A stretch of DNA of 64,000 nt from Frondihabitans australicus (GTDB lineage Bacteria; Actinomycetota; Actinomycetes; Actinomycetales; Microbacteriaceae), in contig NZ_RBKS01000001.1 of NCBI RefSeq assembly GCF_003634555.1, forward strand, positions 3,720,001-3,784,000. Reading direction: 5' to 3'. Positions within the stretch are counted from its first letter, which is position 1; each line of letters starts with the position of its first letter. The position numbers were made by a program, and so were the translations under genes. Below the pieces are notes generated by a model. It did no database searches. It saw only the letters and a list, made by a program, of their open reading frames with translations, and was not told the origin of the DNA. Positions 8,420 to 17,228 of this stretch are shown here, piece after piece.

Positions 8420-9343
8420 ATGACGCAGGGGCCCGGCCGACGTCGACTCGGTCGGTCGGGTCTCCCCGTTACGGCGATCGGCATCGGCACGAGCCCTCTC
8501 GGTGGCATGCCGAGCCTCTACGGGTACGACGTCGGCGAAGAGCAGGCCATCGCCACGGTCCTGGCCGCCCTCGAAAGCCCGGTCCGTTTCCTCGACACGT
8601 CGAACGGCTACGCCGATGCAGAGCGTCGAATTGGAGCAGCCATCGGCCGCCGAGGTGGCCTGCCTGACGACTATGTGCTCGCAACAAAGGTCGATCCGTT
8701 GCCGGGGAGCCTCGATTTTTCCGGCTCCCGCGTCCGCGCCTCGTTGGAGGAGAGCCTGACCCGACTGGGCGTTTCCCGCCTCAAACTGCTGTACCTTCAC
8801 GACCCGGAGAGAATCAGCTTCGAGACGGCCATGTCGACCGGTGGGCCGGTCCGCGAGCTCGTCCGTCTCCGAGACGAAGGAGTCGTCGACCATCTTGGCG
8901 TCGCCGGCGGCGACCTGACCCAACTCGCCGCCTATATCGACACGGACATCTTCGATGTCATGCTCACCCACTCCAGGTTCACGCTGCTGGACCGCTCGGC
9001 GTCAGAGTTGATCGACATCGCGCACGCCAGGGGAATCGGGGTCGTGAACGCGGCCCCCTTCGCAGCCGGCCTCCTCTCGCGCGGGCCCGGCAAGCAACCC
9101 GGTTATGCCTATCCCGCCGATGACCAACGACTGAATCGCAAAGTCGACGAGATGATCGAGGCGAGCAGCAAGTTCTCGATCCCGCTGGCCGCGGCAGCTC
9201 TCCAGCTCTCGCTGCACGACGAGCGCATTTCGTCGACCGTCGTCGGAATGTCGTCGCCCACGCGCCTGCAGTCCCTCGTCGAGCTCGCACAGGTGCCTAT
9301 ACCCGAGGAGCTGTGGACGGCGTTACACAGAATCAGCCGATGA
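8420..9343 (+). CDS. Aldo/keto reductase, aldose 1-dehydrogenase-like
   Basis: A 307-residue AKR resembling the D-threo-aldose 1-dehydrogenase / L-fucose dehydrogenase branch. The tetrad residues are in FLDTSNGYADAE (Asp, Tyr), LATKVD (Lys) and LLYLHDPE (His). Enzymes of this branch oxidise an aldose to its lactone with NAD(P), which would suit the first catabolic step after ABC import. It is the last gene of the operon. The next gene is convergent and starts far downstream, after a 277-bp gap. The branch assignment is tentative. Confidence 0.82.
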   Translation: MTQGPGRRRLGRSGLPVTAIGIGTSPLGGMPSLYGYDVGEEQAIATVLAALESPVRFLDTSNGYADAERRIGAAIGRRGGLPDDYVLATKVDPLPGSLDFSGSRVRASLEESLTRLGVSRLKLLYLHDPERISFETAMSTGGPVRELVRLRDEGVVDHLGVAGGDLTQLAAYIDTDIFDVMLTHSRFTLLDRSASELIDIAHARGIGVVNAAPFAAGLLSRGPGKQPGYAYPADDQRLNRKVDEMIEASSKFSIPLAAAALQLSLHDERISSTVVGMSSPTRLQSLVELAQVPIPEELWTALHRISR

Positions 9344-9620
9344 TCCTCCGAGTACGAGCGAGCCGAGCGACTCCAACAGGACTCATGCAGCCGTACATGC
9401 AACCGAGAGAACCGATGACTCTACACGAGCAGAAGTCGTCGGGCTGCAGAGAAGTCGGACCCCTTCGTATCCAGTCCCGGTCTCCAGAGTCGAGGCCGAT
9501 CCCGACGTATCCGGCCCGTGGGACCGCATCGTCACGTTCACGGAAGGCATCGGACTTTCGTCGGCAGGGCGCGCGGCCGCACGTCGCCGGACGAGGTCCA
9601 GCCCGTCGCCAGCTAGTGCG
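9344..9620. other. Convergent intergenic gap, no gene seen
   Basis: This stretch separates the 3' ends of two convergent operons. Short frames here have no ribosome sites and no family signature. No strong hairpin followed by a T-run was seen, so the terminators are not obvious. Confidence 0.5.
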
Positions 9621-10544
9621 TCATCGACCTGACGACGGAGTTCCGGGTGAGGTCGAGGAACGACCCTGCAGCGACCTTCCGTCGGAATCCAGGTAATCCC
9701 GCCACGACCGAGTCGGTGTCCAGCCGAGCAGGCGGCGAGCCTTCTCGGTCGTGATGCCCGAGGCATCCGGTCGTTCCAGAGGACGAAGCTCGATGCCTTC
9801 GCCGTAGTAGCGGCGCAGGATCTCGGCGAAGTCGTGGCCGCCGGCGTTGTCAGCCGCAGCTATGTAGAACACCTCATGGCCGGGGAGATCCGATTCGGCC
9901 GCGAGAACGAGCGCGTCGGCGAGGTCGTACACGTCGATGTAGCTGCCGAAATTGGCGCTCACCTCTGACGCGTCGCGAACCTTGGGTCCGAGGTTGGACT
10001 CGTAGTTGTCCTCGTTGTGCACCGTGCTGGGCCGGATCGAGATGGCACGCAGATCGGAGCGCCGAACAGCGGCGTCCATCAGCTGCTCGCCGAAGGACTT
10101 CGAAAGCGCGTAGGGATCCTGCGGGTACAGCGGGTGCTGCTCGTCGACGGGCACGTAGTCGGGCAGGAAGTCCCTTTCCGGGAAGAAATTGCCGACGATG
10201 CTCTCGCTCGACACGTTGACGAACCGCTTCACCCCGAATCGGACCGCCGCTTCCACGAGGTTGAACGTCGACATCAGATTCGTCTGGAAGACCACGTGCG
10301 GCGGATGCCCCGTCGGCTGCGGGATCGCCGCGACGTGCACGACGGCGTCCGCTCCTGCGACGACGGAGAACGCGGACCCGGCATCGGTGAGGTCTGCCAT
10401 GACGTAGCGGCCCGGCACCACCTCACCCGCGTCGAACACCGGGCGGACGAGGTCGACTCCGACCACGTCATGGCCGGCATCGACGAACGCCCGGACCGTG
10501 GCGCGGCCCACCTTGCCACGCGACCCCGTCACGACGACGCGCAC
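9621..10544 (-). CDS. NAD-dependent epimerase/dehydratase, extended SDR
   Basis: A 307-residue extended SDR: glycine motif VVTGSRGKVGRA at residues 4-15, VNVSSES for the catalytic Ser region and YALSKSFGE for the Tyr/Lys pair, with STVHNEDNY shaping the substrate side. The GTG start lies one base past the stop of the isomerase gene, so it is coupled to it in the left-pointing C4-sugar operon. Family members include uronate dehydrogenases and sugar epimerases. A dehydrogenase supplying erythrulose or an aldose acid would fit the operon, but this is inference. Confidence 0.82.
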   Translation of the reverse strand: MRVVVTGSRGKVGRATVRAFVDAGHDVVGVDLVRPVFDAGEVVPGRYVMADLTDAGSAFSVVAGADAVVHVAAIPQPTGHPPHVVFQTNLMSTFNLVEAAVRFGVKRFVNVSSESIVGNFFPERDFLPDYVPVDEQHPLYPQDPYALSKSFGEQLMDAAVRRSDLRAISIRPSTVHNEDNYESNLGPKVRDASEVSANFGSYIDVYDLADALVLAAESDLPGHEVFYIAAADNAGGHDFAEILRRYYGEGIELRPLERPDASGITTEKARRLLGWTPTRSWRDYLDSDGRSLQGRSSTSPGTPSSGR

Positions 10545-10545
10545 G

Positions 10546-11055
10546 TCAGCACCCTTCCGCGACTGAGAGCGCTTCCGAAGGGTTCGAGTGGGCGTTGGAT
10601 TGTTCGTAGTCGGTGAGCACCTGGACCTTCTCGGCCGAGGCGCTGGACTCGTCGAAGCGGTAGGTGAGCCACTCGCGCACGTTGCGGCGCGCCAGTTCGA
10701 TGCCGACGACGCGCTGGCCCATGCACAGGATCTGCACGTTGTTCGAGAGGATCGACCGCTCGACCGAGAACGAGTCGTGCGCGGTGACGGCGCGGATGCC
10801 GGGCACCTTGTTGGCGCTCATCGCGACGCCGAGGCCGGTGCCGCAGATGAGGATCGCACGGTCGGCGTCGCCGCGGGCGATGATCTCGGCGGCGGCGATC
10901 GCGACCGACGGGTACGGGGTGTGGGAGTCGGCGTCGACGCCGACGTCGATCACGGAAGCGACGCCCTCGTTCTTCTCGAGGTCGCCCTTGATGATCTCCT
11001 TGTAGTCGAAGCCGGCGTCGTCGGCGCCGATGACGAGTCGAAGCTGATCGGTCAT
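10546..11055 (-). CDS. derI: RpiB/LacAB-type sugar-phosphate isomerase, probable D-erythrulose 4-phosphate isomerase
   Basis: A 169-residue RpiB-fold isomerase. It has the substrate loop [11 protein letters not shown] near the N-terminus, the active-site Cys in [15 protein letters not shown] and the conserved RAVTAHD. These match ribose-5-phosphate isomerase B and its relatives EryI/DerI. Immediately upstream lies a DAK-type kinase, the same pairing known from threitol/erythritol catabolism in Mycobacterium smegmatis (DerK/DerI, EryI). I therefore infer isomerisation of a tetrulose 4-phosphate to erythrose 4-phosphate, which enters the pentose phosphate pathway. A pentose-phosphate isomerase role is the alternative. 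The symbol is a tentative homology label. Confidence 0.75.
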   Translation of the reverse strand: MTDQLRLVIGADDAGFDYKEIIKGDLEKNEGVASVIDVGVDADSHTPYPSVAIAAAEIIARGDADRAILICGTGLGVAMSANKVPGIRAVTAHDSFSVERSILSNNVQILCMGQRVVGIELARRNVREWLTYRFDESSASAEKVQVLTDYEQSNAHSNPSEALSVAEGC

Positions 11056-11079
11056 GATGCTCTCCTTCTGTCTGGTTTG

Positions 11080-12807
11080 TTACGAGCGGGCGTCGGCGAG
11101 GACGCCTGCGATGGTCTGGGTGATGAGGGCGAGCGAGACGGCGCCCGCGTCGGGCGTGCCGAGGCTCTTCTCGGCGTGCGGGCGGGCGCGGCCCATCTTC
11201 GGCAGGAGGTCCTTGGTCGCGTCCGCGGCGGCGGTCGCCACGTCGGCGGCGGCCTTCCAGGCGTCGACGAGGGTGTCTCCGGCGTCGATGCGCTCGGTGA
11301 GGGTGTCGCTGAACGGCACGAGCACGTCGACCATGGTCTTGTCGCCGACCGTGGCGCCGAAGTCGAGGATCTCGGACTTCGCGCTCGCGACACCTTCGGC
11401 GATGCGGTGCCGCGACGCGGGCTCGGTGTCGGTGAGTGCCGCTCCGACGGCGGCGAGGGCCGAGCCCCAGAGGGCGCCCGAGGTGCCGCCGGCCCGGTCG
11501 GACCACGCGTCGCCGGCGAGGTTCAGCACCGTCTCGGCTCCTGCGCCCTTGCCCGACGCGTCGCGGGCGGCGTCGACGGCGGCGTGGACTCCGCGCTGCA
11601 TGCCGATGCCGTGGTCGCCGTCGCCGGCGACCGCGTCGATGCGGCCGAGCTCGTCGGCGTTCTCGTCGATGGTGCCCTTGATCGCTTCCAGGGCGGTCAC
11701 GACGAGCGCGGCAGCCTCCCGCGATTCGGGCGAGGAGTCAGGGATGGCGGCGGCGAAGTCGTCCTCGTCGTGGATGTCCGCTGCTCCTGCGACCTCGGCG
11801 ACCGCGCCCTTCTTGTAGGCGGGAGCGTCGCACGGAGCCGACCAGAAGCCCTCGAGCTCGTCGTCGAGCCAGAACAGCGTCAGCGAGGCGCCGGCCATGT
11901 CGAAGCTCGTGACGAGCTCGCCGACCTCGGGCTCGACGATCTCGATGCCCTTCTCGGTGAGCAGCTGGTCGATCTTCGCGTAGACGACGAAGAGCTCTTC
12001 GTACTTCACCGAGCCGAGACCGTTCAGGATCACGGCCACCCGCTGCCCGGCCGCCTGCTCGACCCCGTCGGGCAACTCGGCCAGCAGGGTGTCGACGAAC
12101 AGCTCGGCGAGGCCGTTCGCGGTCGGGATGTCGGTCTCGGAGATGCCGGGCTCGCCGTGGATTCCGAGGCCCACGGCCATGCGGCCCTCGGGCACGGTGA
12201 ACAGCGGCTCGTCGGCACCGGGCAGCGAGCAGCCGGTGAAGGCGACGCCGAACGACCGGGTGCGCTCGTTGGCCTTCTGCGCGACCGCGACCACCTGGTC
12301 GAGGTCGTAGCCGGCGTCGGACGCCGCGCTCGCCACCTTGAAGACGGTGAGGTCGCCGGCGATGCCGCGACGCTTGTGCTTCTCGTCTTTCGAGGCACTG
12401 GCGACGTCGTCGGTGATCGTGACGGTCTGGGTCGGGATGCCCTCGGCGCGCAGCTTCTCTTGCGCGCGGTCGAAGTTCAGCACGTCGCCGGCGTAGTTGC
12501 CGTAGCTCAGCAGCACGCCGCCGCCGTTGTTCGCCGACTTCGACACGGAGCGCACCTGCTGCCAGGACGGAGACGCGAAGAGGTTGCCGAGGGCGGCGCC
12601 GTGGGCGAGGCCCTGGCCGACGAGGCCGCCGAACGCCGGGTAGTGGCCCGAGCCGCCGCCGATGACGACTGCCACCGATCCTGGTGTCGAAGCGGTCGAC
12701 CGCACCACCCCGCCGTGGACCTTGCGGACCCAGCGCTTGTTGGCGGCGACGAATCCGTCGGTCGCCTCGTCGGCGAAGTCGGTGGGCTCGTTGTAGAGAC
12801 GAGTCAT
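11080..12807 (-). CDS. derK: Dihydroxyacetone/erythrulose kinase, single-chain DAK (DerK/LerK-like)
   Basis: A 575-residue ATP-dependent kinase with both DAK domains fused. The N-terminal K domain carries VVIGGGSGHYPAFGG (His about 55) and the covalent hemiaminal His in GLGIHGEPG (about 217). The C-terminal L domain (about 360-575) carries the metal-ATP aspartates in DAVAGDGDHGIGM (about 391-403). Such fused kinases act on dihydroxyacetone or on D- or L-erythrulose. The RpiB-type neighbour and DeoR regulator favour erythrulose, giving erythrulose 4-phosphate. The start overlaps the DeoR stop by four bases (ATGA). Confidence 0.85.
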   Translation of the reverse strand: MTRLYNEPTDFADEATDGFVAANKRWVRKVHGGVVRSTASTPGSVAVVIGGGSGHYPAFGGLVGQGLAHGAALGNLFASPSWQQVRSVSKSANNGGGVLLSYGNYAGDVLNFDRAQEKLRAEGIPTQTVTITDDVASASKDEKHKRRGIAGDLTVFKVASAASDAGYDLDQVVAVAQKANERTRSFGVAFTGCSLPGADEPLFTVPEGRMAVGLGIHGEPGISETDIPTANGLAELFVDTLLAELPDGVEQAAGQRVAVILNGLGSVKYEELFVVYAKIDQLLTEKGIEIVEPEVGELVTSFDMAGASLTLFWLDDELEGFWSAPCDAPAYKKGAVAEVAGAADIHDEDDFAAAIPDSSPESREAAALVVTALEAIKGTIDENADELGRIDAVAGDGDHGIGMQRGVHAAVDAARDASGKGAGAETVLNLAGDAWSDRAGGTSGALWGSALAAVGAALTDTEPASRHRIAEGVASAKSEILDFGATVGDKTMVDVLVPFSDTLTERIDAGDTLVDAWKAAADVATAAADATKDLLPKMGRARPHAEKSLGTPDAGAVSLALITQTIAGVLADARS

Positions 12808-13700
12808 GAAACGCTCCCTTGGGTTGGTGTCGACGGCGACTCGATATTCGGATCGAGCCTCTTCTGGCCTCTGTTCCGTGTGGTCGCGGCGTGGTCATCG
12901 TCAGCGCCCGAAATCACGATCGTGACGTCACCCCTCGCACGGAACGGCGCGAGCTGGACCTCGGTGACGCCCGAATCCGTGATGAGTGTCCATGGCTTGT
13001 CCAGGGGCGCCCACGCGTCGAACGCCGCGAGGCCGAATTTCGAGCTGTCGGCGAGGACGTAGATGTCGCGGGCGTGGGCCATCATCAGCTCTTTGAGGCG
13101 GGTCTGCACCGGGCTCGCCTCGCAGATTCCGAACCGTGCGTCGATGCTGTCGGCCCCCAGGAAGACGCGATCGGCCGTGAGCCGCGTCAGGGCGAGTTCG
13201 GCGAGCGGGCCGACGAAGCCCTGACTGATGCCACGGAGATCGCCCCCGAGGGAGATCACGTGGATGTTCTCTGCATCCGCGAGCTCGGCGAGGGCTGTCA
13301 TGCCGTTGGTGATGACGGTGAGTCCGCGTCGTGACCTGACGCGCCGGGCCAGCCGCCCCACGGTCGTCCCTGCGTCCAGGATGACGGTCTCGTCGTCGAG
13401 GACGAATCTCGCTGCCGCTCGCGAGATGTCTTCCTTCTGCGCCACAGCCATGACGGCGCGCTGACCCAGCGACGGCTCGCCTGACGGCGATGCGGCGATC
13501 GCCCCGCCGTAGGTGCGGGTGAGTTCGCCATCCGCGGTCAACGTCGAGAGATCTCGCCGGATCGTGGAGGCCGTCACGTCGAAGAGCCGGGCCAGGTGAT
13601 CGACATCGACGAGACCATCACGCGTGGTGACGTGCACGATCTGCGCACGTCGCTCGCGGGGCCTCAGCCGGTCGGGCTCGTTCGTCACTCGAGCTGCCAT
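12804..13700 (-). CDS. DeoR-family transcriptional regulator of the C4-sugar island
   Basis: A 298-residue DeoR-type regulator. The winged helix spans about residues 13-65 (RRAQIVHVTTRDGLVDVDHL, then TASTIRRDL). The sugar-phosphate-binding DeoRC domain contains DAGTTVGRLA, VITNGM, LGGDLR and LADSSKFG. The ATG at 13700 is preceded by GGAGG; longer upstream readings run into the operators. It heads the left-pointing kinase-isomerase-SDR operon and lies opposite the MFS/acid-sugar operon. Three palindromes in the shared upstream region (13718-13870) are probably its binding sites, so it likely controls both operons in response to a phosphorylated C4 intermediate. Confidence 0.9.
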   Translation of the reverse strand: MAARVTNEPDRLRPRERRAQIVHVTTRDGLVDVDHLARLFDVTASTIRRDLSTLTADGELTRTYGGAIAASPSGEPSLGQRAVMAVAQKEDISRAAARFVLDDETVILDAGTTVGRLARRVRSRRGLTVITNGMTALAELADAENIHVISLGGDLRGISQGFVGPLAELALTRLTADRVFLGADSIDARFGICEASPVQTRLKELMMAHARDIYVLADSSKFGLAAFDAWAPLDKPWTLITDSGVTEVQLAPFRARGDVTIVISGADDDHAATTRNRGQKRLDPNIESPSTPTQGSVS

Positions 13701-13717
13701 GGCGACCTCCGCTTCGC

Positions 13718-13733
13718 TTGCGCGTAGTGCGCA
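13718..13733. promoter_or_regulatory. DeoR operator copy 1 (TGCGCGTAGTGCGCA)
   Basis: A 15-bp imperfect palindrome, preceded by T, directly upstream of the DeoR ribosome site. It differs by one base from copy 2 at 13827-13841. Its position would block the left-pointing operon. Confidence 0.65.
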
Positions 13734-13826
13734 CCTGTGCATCCTACCGGCTCGGATTGCGCGCATTCGGGGGACCGTCTCCTTCGCGCCATCTCCCTTA
13801 CGCCACGACGCAGGGGGCTTGAGATG

Positions 13827-13841
13827 TGCGCGTAATGCGCA
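13827..13841. promoter_or_regulatory. DeoR operator copy 2 (TGCGCGTAATGCGCA)
   Basis: A near-perfect 15-bp palindrome with TGCGC/GCGCA arms in the middle of the divergent region. Its spacing to copy 3 (29 bp between centres) is close to three helical turns, which would allow cooperative binding. Confidence 0.65.
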
Positions 13842-13855
13842 GTATGGTCACACAG

Positions 13856-13870
13856 TGCGCGATTCGCGCA
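13856..13870. promoter_or_regulatory. DeoR operator copy 3 (TGCGCGATTCGCGCA)
   Basis: The third copy of the TGCGCG...GCGCA palindrome, 46 bp upstream of the MFS transporter start, well placed to repress the right-pointing operon. It has the same arm sequence as copies 1 and 2 and a different centre. Confidence 0.65.
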
Positions 13871-13916
13871 GACTCGACGGGCGACGAAGTCGTCGTCCCA
13901 GCGACCGGAGGTCTTT

Positions 13917-15239
13917 GTGAACGACACACGCAAGTCGTCATCAGGCGGAGTGTTCCTCGTCTGGCTCACCGTGTTTCTCGGTTGGGCGGTGACGACACTC
14001 GATCTGCAGATCGTGAGCTTCGTGCAGGCGCCCATGGCGGAGTCGCTGCACATCAGCACGAAGGAGGTCGGCAACGCCTTCTTCCTCTACGCCGTCGGTC
14101 TCGGACTCGGCGCCCTCGTGCTCGGGTACTTCAGCGATCGACTCTTCGGACGCCGGAAGGCGTTCCTCTACGGCATCCTGGGCACCGTCCTCATGACGGG
14201 GCTCACGGGTCTGGTCCAGAACGGCCCGGAACTCATGGTCGTAAGGTTCCTCGCGGGGTTCTTCTCGGGCGGTGAGTGGGCGATGGGCCTCGCGATGCTC
14301 TCGGAGTTCGCTCCGACGAGGCGCCGGTCGATCCTCCTCGCCGGAACCCAGGCCGGCGTCGGCGTCGGCTACGGCCTGGCCAACGTCTTCGCGCAGACCT
14401 TCGGTTCTCCGACGGCTGCGGGCTGGCGCGTCGCCTACCTCGCTTCCTTCGCCTTCGCGGCCCTCGCCTACCTCGTCCGTCTGCGCCTGCGCGAGTCGCC
14501 GCAGTGGAGCAAGCTCCGGGACGATCAGGCGGCGCGACCAGGCGAGTTCTCGCAGGGCCTACGCGCCCTCTTCGCCAAGAAGCAGATCCGCTACACCGTC
14601 ATAGCCCTCGTGGTTGCCTTCCTGATCGGCGCACCTCAGGGCGGATGGGACTTCAACTACCCCGCCTGGTACGCGCACGGTGGCATCACCGGCCACTCCA
14701 TCCCGGCAGTGTCGGGCAACACGCTCACGTACGCGTATGAGATCGCCCTCATCGTCTCGACCGTGTTCGGCGGATGGTTCATGGACCGGGTGTCAGCGAA
14801 ATGGACCCTTCCCCTCGTGTGGATCGCGGTACCGTTCACGCTTCTCATCTGGCTCGCCCCCTTCACCCAGGGCGTCTTCCCGATCGCGTCGTACCTGTTC
14901 GTCGCCGGATTCTTCCGCCAACTGGGCTGGAGCGTGACGGCCGCCTACTTCGTGCTGCTGTTCCCCACCCGGATCCGCGGCGTCGGCATGGGCCTCGCGG
15001 TCGTCGCCGAGTGGTCGCTCGGATACGGCACGTCCGCCTTCTGGGGCACCGGCCTCGTCAGCGCCGGCAACTGGAATCTGTTCTGGCTCCTCCAGGTCAT
15101 CCTGCTCGCGCTGATCCCGATCCCGATGGTGATAGCAGGTATCGAGACACGCGGTCGCAGGCTCGACTTCCAGGAGGAGCCCCGGCCGCTTGACAACGCG
15201 GCACCGGAGCCGGATGGTGGCGTGCGTGCGCACGCCTGA
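13917..15239 (+). CDS. MFS transporter (acid-sugar or polyol uptake)
   Basis: A 440-residue major facilitator with about 12 membrane segments. It has the loop 2-3 signature GYFSDRLFGRRKAF near residues 74-87 and RLRLRESPQW after helix six, resembling the metabolite:H+ symporter branch (aromatic-acid or sugar-acid carriers). The GTG start follows GGAGG by six bases. It is first in an operon with a cyclase, a DUF1537 kinase, a PdxA2-like enzyme and an enolase-superfamily enzyme, so I infer uptake of a C4 sugar acid or lactone. The cyclase gene overlaps its 3' end by 26 bp. Confidence 0.88.
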   Translation: MNDTRKSSSGGVFLVWLTVFLGWAVTTLDLQIVSFVQAPMAESLHISTKEVGNAFFLYAVGLGLGALVLGYFSDRLFGRRKAFLYGILGTVLMTGLTGLVQNGPELMVVRFLAGFFSGGEWAMGLAMLSEFAPTRRRSILLAGTQAGVGVGYGLANVFAQTFGSPTAAGWRVAYLASFAFAALAYLVRLRLRESPQWSKLRDDQAARPGEFSQGLRALFAKKQIRYTVIALVVAFLIGAPQGGWDFNYPAWYAHGGITGHSIPAVSGNTLTYAYEIALIVSTVFGGWFMDRVSAKWTLPLVWIAVPFTLLIWLAPFTQGVFPIASYLFVAGFFRQLGWSVTAAYFVLLFPTRIRGVGMGLAVVAEWSLGYGTSAFWGTGLVSAGNWNLFWLLQVILLALIPIPMVIAGIETRGRRLDFQEEPRPLDNAAPEPDGGVRAHA

Positions 15240-16119
15240 GCCTGGCGAGATCGGCCGCGTGGGCGACGTCGGCGAGGACGACGTGCTCTCCGCGCTCGCC
15301 AGGGTCCGCGACGGCCGGATCTACGATCTTGATGCCGGACGATTCGTGGGCATGCCCCAGTGGGACGGCCATCCGACCTTCACGCTGACCCCGTACCGGA
15401 CTCCGCGAGGCATCCGGCAGGCCCGCGACATCGAGCTGTTCGCCGAAGAGGGCAACGCCGCCGGCGTGAACATGATCACCGAGCTGATGATCGCGGGCAT
15501 GCACACCGGCACCCACCTCGACGCCCTGTGCCACATCACCGACGCGGACGACACCATGTACGGCGGATACGGCGTCGACGACCACTGCGGCGACTTCGGT
15601 CCTGACCGGGCCGACGCCGCCACCATCCCGCCCCTGGTGCTCCGCGGGGTCCTCCTCGACGCGGCTCGTCACTTCGGCGTGCCGTCACTACCGGCCGGGC
15701 GTGGCCTGTCGGCCTCGGACCTCCGCGACATGGTCGAGGCGCAGGGCATCACGATCCCCGAGAAGTCGTGCGTGCTCGTCCGTTCCGGACTCATGTCGGT
15801 CTGGCCGGATCGAGAGCGCTATCGGGAGAGCGACGGCGCCGGCATCGACCTCGATGCGGCACGATGGCTGATCGACGACCTCGGCTGCGCCGTGATCGGC
15901 TCGGACACGTCCACGGTCGAGCAGATCCCCTCGACGGCGCCGGGGAACCCTCACCCCGTTCACGAGTTCGCACTGCGGAACCGTGGCGTGCACCTTCTCG
16001 AGAACGCCTACCTGGAAGACCTCGCCGCCGACGGTGTGTACGAGTTCGCGCTCGTCTGCCTGCCGCTGAAGATCGCGGGAGCCACCGGCTCCATGGTCCG
16101 TCCGGTGGCGATCGCGTGA
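15214..16119 (+). CDS. Cyclase-family (kynurenine formamidase-like) metal hydrolase
   Basis: A 301-residue member of the cyclase superfamily. The metal site is the MHTGTHLDALCHI motif (HxGTHxDxxxH). Family members hydrolyse amides, esters or lactones, kynurenine formamidase being the best known. No kynurenine-pathway gene is near. Between a transporter and an acid-sugar kinase, a lactonase opening threonolactone or erythronolactone is an attractive role, which is inference. An ATG at 15214 (overlapping the MFS gene) is preferred over an upstream TTG at 15190. Confidence 0.8.
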   Translation: MVACVRTPEPGEIGRVGDVGEDDVLSALARVRDGRIYDLDAGRFVGMPQWDGHPTFTLTPYRTPRGIRQARDIELFAEEGNAAGVNMITELMIAGMHTGTHLDALCHITDADDTMYGGYGVDDHCGDFGPDRADAATIPPLVLRGVLLDAARHFGVPSLPAGRGLSASDLRDMVEAQGITIPEKSCVLVRSGLMSVWPDRERYRESDGAGIDLDAARWLIDDLGCAVIGSDTSTVEQIPSTAPGNPHPVHEFALRNRGVHLLENAYLEDLAADGVYEFALVCLPLKIAGATGSMVRPVAIA

Positions 16120-17228
16120 CGTGCTCGGCCCTCCCGGGCGCGGGGGATCGATCGACCGCGCCCGCTCGTGTGCTGCCTTCCTGGCTCGTGGTCGCCGATG
16201 ACGTCACGGGAGCACTCGACTCGGCAGTCGGATTCGCGGGAGCGGGCGTCGTCGAGTACGGGGTGACCGCGCCGGCCTCGGCCGACGTCGCCGCAGTCAG
16301 TACCGGATCACGCGCGATGGCCTCGCCTCCTGTCGCGCTTCCGGCCGGGGTTGATCCCGCGCGGTTCGAGCGCCTCTACATCAAGATCGACTCGACTCTC
16401 CGAGGCTGGCCACGCGAACACGTCGAGGCGGTCATGACCCACTGGCACCCGGGGTCCACGGCCATCATCTGCCCGGCCGCACCAGCACTGGGCAGGATCG
16501 TGCGGAACGGTCGCGTCTACGTCGACGACGAGCCCGCCAGTCTGTCCGCGGCGGGCCGCGATCCGATCTCTCCGGCGCGTGCGGATCTGCTGACGGACCT
16601 CTTCGGGGCGGCTCTGATCCCGGTGTCAGCGCTTCCCGGCGCGATCGGACGAGTTCCGGCGGTCGTGGTCGACGCCGCGACCGATGCCGATCTGGACGCC
16701 ATCGCCGCCATCGTCGCCACCGCGGGACCGAAGGCCGTCGCCGTCGGTTCGGCCGGTCTCTCCGCAGCCCTGGGCCGGACGTTCCCGCGTCGGCCGTCCC
16801 GGCTCGGGCGAGTCGAAGACGTGATGCTCGTCGTCACGTCCGTGCATCCGGTGACTCGGGTTCAGGTCTCCGAGCTCGACCCGGGCGCGCTCGTCGTTCT
16901 CCCTCCGCAGCTGGACGATGAGCGCATCACGCACGACGACGCCCTTCGGACCGCGCGCTCCACCGCGACGCGGGGAGCGGAGCTCCTGCGCTCCAAGCCG
17001 GGTGCGGCCGTGATCGTCGTCGGAGGCGACGGCACGGACTCCTTCCTTTCAGCCGTGGGCGCCGAGGGCATAATCGTGAACGGCGCCCTCCTGCCCGGTG
17101 TCCCTTTCGGTCGGGTCCGTGGTGGTCCGGCCGAGGGAACCATCATCGTCACCAAGTCCGGAGGCTTCGGCACTCCCGACACTCTAAACGACCTCATCCA
17201 CATCCTGACCGAGGAGACCCCGAAATGA
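16116..17228 (+). CDS. Four-carbon acid sugar kinase (DUF1537 family)
   Basis: A 370-residue DUF1537 kinase. The N-terminal domain has ADDVTGALD (about 27-35) and YIKIDSTLRG (about 88-97); the C-terminal nucleotide domain has VGSAGLSAALG, VVGGDGTDSF and the terminal VTKSGGFGTPDTL. Characterised relatives (DtnK, DenK, OtnK) phosphorylate D-threonate, D-erythronate or 3-oxo-tetronates at C4. It overlaps both neighbours by four bases (GTGA, ATGA). The adjacent PdxA2-like gene points to D-threonate or D-erythronate rather than the OtnK route. It is somewhat shorter than the usual 400 or more residues. Confidence 0.88.
   Translation: MTCSALPGAGDRSTAPARVLPSWLVVADDVTGALDSAVGFAGAGVVEYGVTAPASADVAAVSTGSRAMASPPVALPAGVDPARFERLYIKIDSTLRGWPREHVEAVMTHWHPGSTAIICPAAPALGRIVRNGRVYVDDEPASLSAAGRDPISPARADLLTDLFGAALIPVSALPGAIGRVPAVVVDAATDADLDAIAAIVATAGPKAVAVGSAGLSAALGRTFPRRPSRLGRVEDVMLVVTSVHPVTRVQVSELDPGALVVLPPQLDDERITHDDALRTARSTATRGAELLRSKPGAAVIVVGGDGTDSFLSAVGAEGIIVNGALLPGVPFGRVRGGPAEGTIIVTKSGGFGTPDTLNDLIHILTEETPK

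Noticed and set aside
10588-13062. A long plus-strand frame of about 820 codons
   Set aside because: It runs antisense to the isomerase, DAK kinase and DeoR genes, whose families are clear. Its own translation is low-complexity.
15190-15213. TTG 15190 as the start of the cyclase-family gene
   Set aside because: It would add eight residues without a better ribosome site. The ATG at 15214 has GGAG nearby and gives a normal N-terminus.
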